From: Kineosphaera limosa NBRC 100340
GTDB taxonomy: Bacteria; Actinomycetota; Actinomycetes; Actinomycetales; Dermatophilaceae
Assembly (NCBI RefSeq): GCF_000298215.1
Contig: NZ_BAHD01000054.1
Location: forward strand, 1 to 50,866
Length of the DNA: 50,866 nt
Direction of reading: 5' to 3'
A program made the translations under genes and the position numbers. Below are positions 49,275 through 50,866 of the stretch, piece after piece; positions within the stretch are counted from its first letter, which is position 1; the number at the start of each line of letters is the position of its first letter. The notes below the pieces were generated by a model, which worked only from the letters and a program-made list of their open reading frames with translations, had not been told where the DNA came from and ran no database searches.

Positions 49275-50866
49275 CAGGCTTCGACGGCCGGAGCGGCGTG
49301 GGTGAGGTGGTGCACCGGGATGTTGCTGAACCGCTCGCGCGCGCGGCCCACGGTGTCATCGCGCAGCCAGGCGGTGTCCGCGTCCGCGGAGGTGGCGATG
49401 ACGATCGCGTCGGGGCCGAAGACGTTGGCGGCACTCTCCAGCGTCTCGAAGGCGTCGAAGTGCCCCACCTCGCCCTCGGCGCGATATCCCTGCGCGGTGA
49501 GGTCGGCGAGGATCGCGTCGAGGCGCCGCTGCGCCGCGGCCCGGGTGTCGTCGTAGATGAAGACGGCCCCGCTGGTCAGCGCCGTGCCGACGTCGACCGG
49601 GTTGGCGGGGACGCTCACGTAGAAGGCCGCATCGGGCTGCGCGTGAATGCGGTGGATCTCCCGCACGAGCCGTTCGGCGTCCACGTCGTCGTTCGCGAGC
49701 ATGAGCACGCGGGTCGGCGTGATGTCGAAGCTGCCGGTCTTCGCGTTGTCGTCGTAGCCGTGCCGCGTGCGTACGACCACGAAGAACACGACGAGCAGCA
49801 GCGCCCACGAGGCCAGGCCGAGCGTGATCTGCGACTGCGCCTCGGGGTCGAAGGCCATCATGACCAGCACCGCGACCATCGCGACGATCGCGAAGCACGT
49901 CAGCCACGGGTAACCCCACATCTTGACGACGAGCTGCGACGCGGGGGTCTGCCGGCGCAGGATCAACTGGCTGATCGCGATGAGGATGTAGACGAAGATG
50001 ATCACCGCACCGGAGCTGTTGAGCAGGAACATGAACACGGCCTCCGGAGAGATGTACGCCGCGATGACGCACAAGAAGCCGACGACGGTCGAGGCGAGGA
50101 TCGCGTTGCGCGGCACCCCGGCCTTGGTGACCCGCAGCAGCGCGGCGGGCGCCTCGCGTCGACCGGCGAGCACGAACAGCATCCGGCTCGCGGTGTACAG
50201 GCCTGAGTTCAGGCACGAGAGCACGGCGGTCAGCACGACGGCGTTCATAACGTGGTCGGCGTACGGCAGACCGATGTGCTTGAACGCCGTGACGTACGGG
50301 GAGGCGCCCAGCTCGGTGTCGTTCCACGGCAGCATCACGACGAGCAGGAAGATCGAGCCGACGTAGAAGATGCCGATGCGCCAGACGACCGAGTTCACGG
50401 CCTTGGTGACACCGCGCACCGGGTCGTCGGACTCGGCGGCGGCTACCGTCGCGATCTCCGCACCGACCATCGAGAAGATGACGACGACGATGCCGGAGAA
50501 GAGCACGCCCGCCCCGTGCGGCATGAATCCGCCGTGCGCCGTGAGGTTGGAGAAGTCGAGGTGCCGCCCGGGCCAAATACCCAGCACGAAGACGGTCCCG
50601 ATGAGCAGGAACAGGATGATCGTGACGACCTTGATGCCCGCGAACCAGTACTCGAATTCGCCGTAACTACTGACCGAGAACAGGTTGGTGGCCGTCATCA
50701 TCGCCATGAGGGCGAATGCGAAGATCCACAGCGGCACCCCAGGCACCCAGTACTGCAGGAGTTTCGCGCCGGCCACCGCCTCGAAGCCCACAACGATGAC
50801 CCAGAAGTACCAATACAGCCAAGCGACGGAGAAGCCCGCCCAGTTACCCAGTGCGCGCCGGGCGTA
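49274..50866 (-). CDS. amino-acid permease with a C-terminal soluble domain, 5' end outside the window
   Basis: The frame is open to the window edge, giving 530 residues without the N-terminus. It is an APC-superfamily transporter of the GABA/aromatic/proline permease group: SVAWLYWYFWVIVVGFEAVAG, FSGIVVVIFSMVGAEIATVAAAES, and LSCLNSGLYTASRMLFVLAGR with the conserved substrate-binding helix segments. At least nine helices are in view. After the last (ALLLVVFFVVVRTRHG) there follows a soluble domain of about 170 residues with RVLMLANDDVDAERLV and a late GPDAIVIATSADADTAW block, suggesting a universal-stress-protein-like fold. That C-terminal domain is an unusual addition and may sense a nucleotide. 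The gene is convergent with the ATPase. Confidence 0.88.
   Translation of the reverse strand, partial: YARRALGNWAGFSVAWLYWYFWVIVVGFEAVAGAKLLQYWVPGVPLWIFAFALMAMMTATNLFSVSSYGEFEYWFAGIKVVTIILFLLIGTVFVLGIWPGRHLDFSNLTAHGGFMPHGAGVLFSGIVVVIFSMVGAEIATVAAAESDDPVRGVTKAVNSVVWRIGIFYVGSIFLLVVMLPWNDTELGASPYVTAFKHIGLPYADHVMNAVVLTAVLSCLNSGLYTASRMLFVLAGRREAPAALLRVTKAGVPRNAILASTVVGFLCVIAAYISPEAVFMFLLNSSGAVIIFVYILIAISQLILRRQTPASQLVVKMWGYPWLTCFAIVAMVAVLVMMAFDPEAQSQITLGLASWALLLVVFFVVVRTRHGYDDNAKTGSFDITPTRVLMLANDDVDAERLVREIHRIHAQPDAAFYVSVPANPVDVGTALTSGAVFIYDDTRAAAQRRLDAILADLTAQGYRAEGEVGHFDAFETLESAANVFGPDAIVIATSADADTAWLRDDTVGRARERFSNIPVHHLTHAAPAVEA

Overview
The window comes from a high-GC actinobacterium. Almost every third codon position is G or C, GTG starts and 4-bp ATGA/GTGA overlaps are common, and the gene content is actinobacterial: a DUF5926 protein, a two-lipoyl-domain branched-chain-type dehydrogenase E2, an F420-dependent glucose-6-phosphate dehydrogenase, a cysteine-codon leader peptide and many leaderless-looking promoters. 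A member of Micrococcales is my best guess, but no marker here fixes the family. There is no rRNA, tRNA, complete insertion sequence, prophage or CRISPR array that I can support.

Layout. 0-2 kb: a conserved hypothetical protein and a vapBC-type toxin-antitoxin pair. 2-6.2 kb: an E1alpha-E1beta-E2 operon for a 2-oxoacid dehydrogenase, without E3. 6.4-11.9 kb: a membrane protein, a HisC/Pat-type aminotransferase, a small membrane protein, pheA translationally coupled to a DUF5926 gene, an RsbW-like ATP-binding protein and a small methyltransferase. 12-21.7 kb: a proline-use region with putA, a divergent PAS-AraC regulator and putP, interrupted by a zinc-ribbon-like protein, a GH31 glycosidase and an orphan HipB-like regulator beside a long inverted repeat. 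21.8-29.2 kb: DedA, an esterase, a GalT-like DUF4921 protein, a class III aminotransferase, an amidase and a DUF421 protein. 29.2-34.1 kb: a rearranged ABC-permease-PadR module. Its ATPase has lost the Walker A segment and is fused to a PadR-like operator/promoter; next to it lies the 3' remnant of a second permease. 34.2-40.9 kb: a YgjV-GNAT fusion, F420-dependent G6PDH, two MFS transporters, a GNAT enzyme flanked by a dispersed repeat pair, a DUF4870 protein, and a rhodanese-like gene preceded by a cysteine-codon leader peptide.

41.1-47.8 kb is the most interesting part. Three tightly coupled genes encode a GCS2 carboxylate-amine ligase fused to a circularly permuted ATP-grasp enzyme, an asparagine-synthase-type amidotransferase, and an S9 peptidase. 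The layout resembles the 'ligase + amidotransferase + peptidase' trio that makes amidated glutamine dipeptide osmolytes, but with different ligase and peptidase families. It is a candidate pathway for a small amidated peptide. 47.8-50.9 kb: a perfect 24-bp inverted repeat, a DUF2277 protein, an ABC-type ATPase gene broken by one base, and an amino-acid permease that runs off the window.

Working together: putA, putP and the AraC regulator import and oxidise proline. The E1/E2 genes and pheA serve branched-chain or pyruvate oxidation and aromatic synthesis. Many single genes start 4-8 nt after a TANNNT -10 hexamer, so much of the window is probably expressed from leaderless mRNAs.
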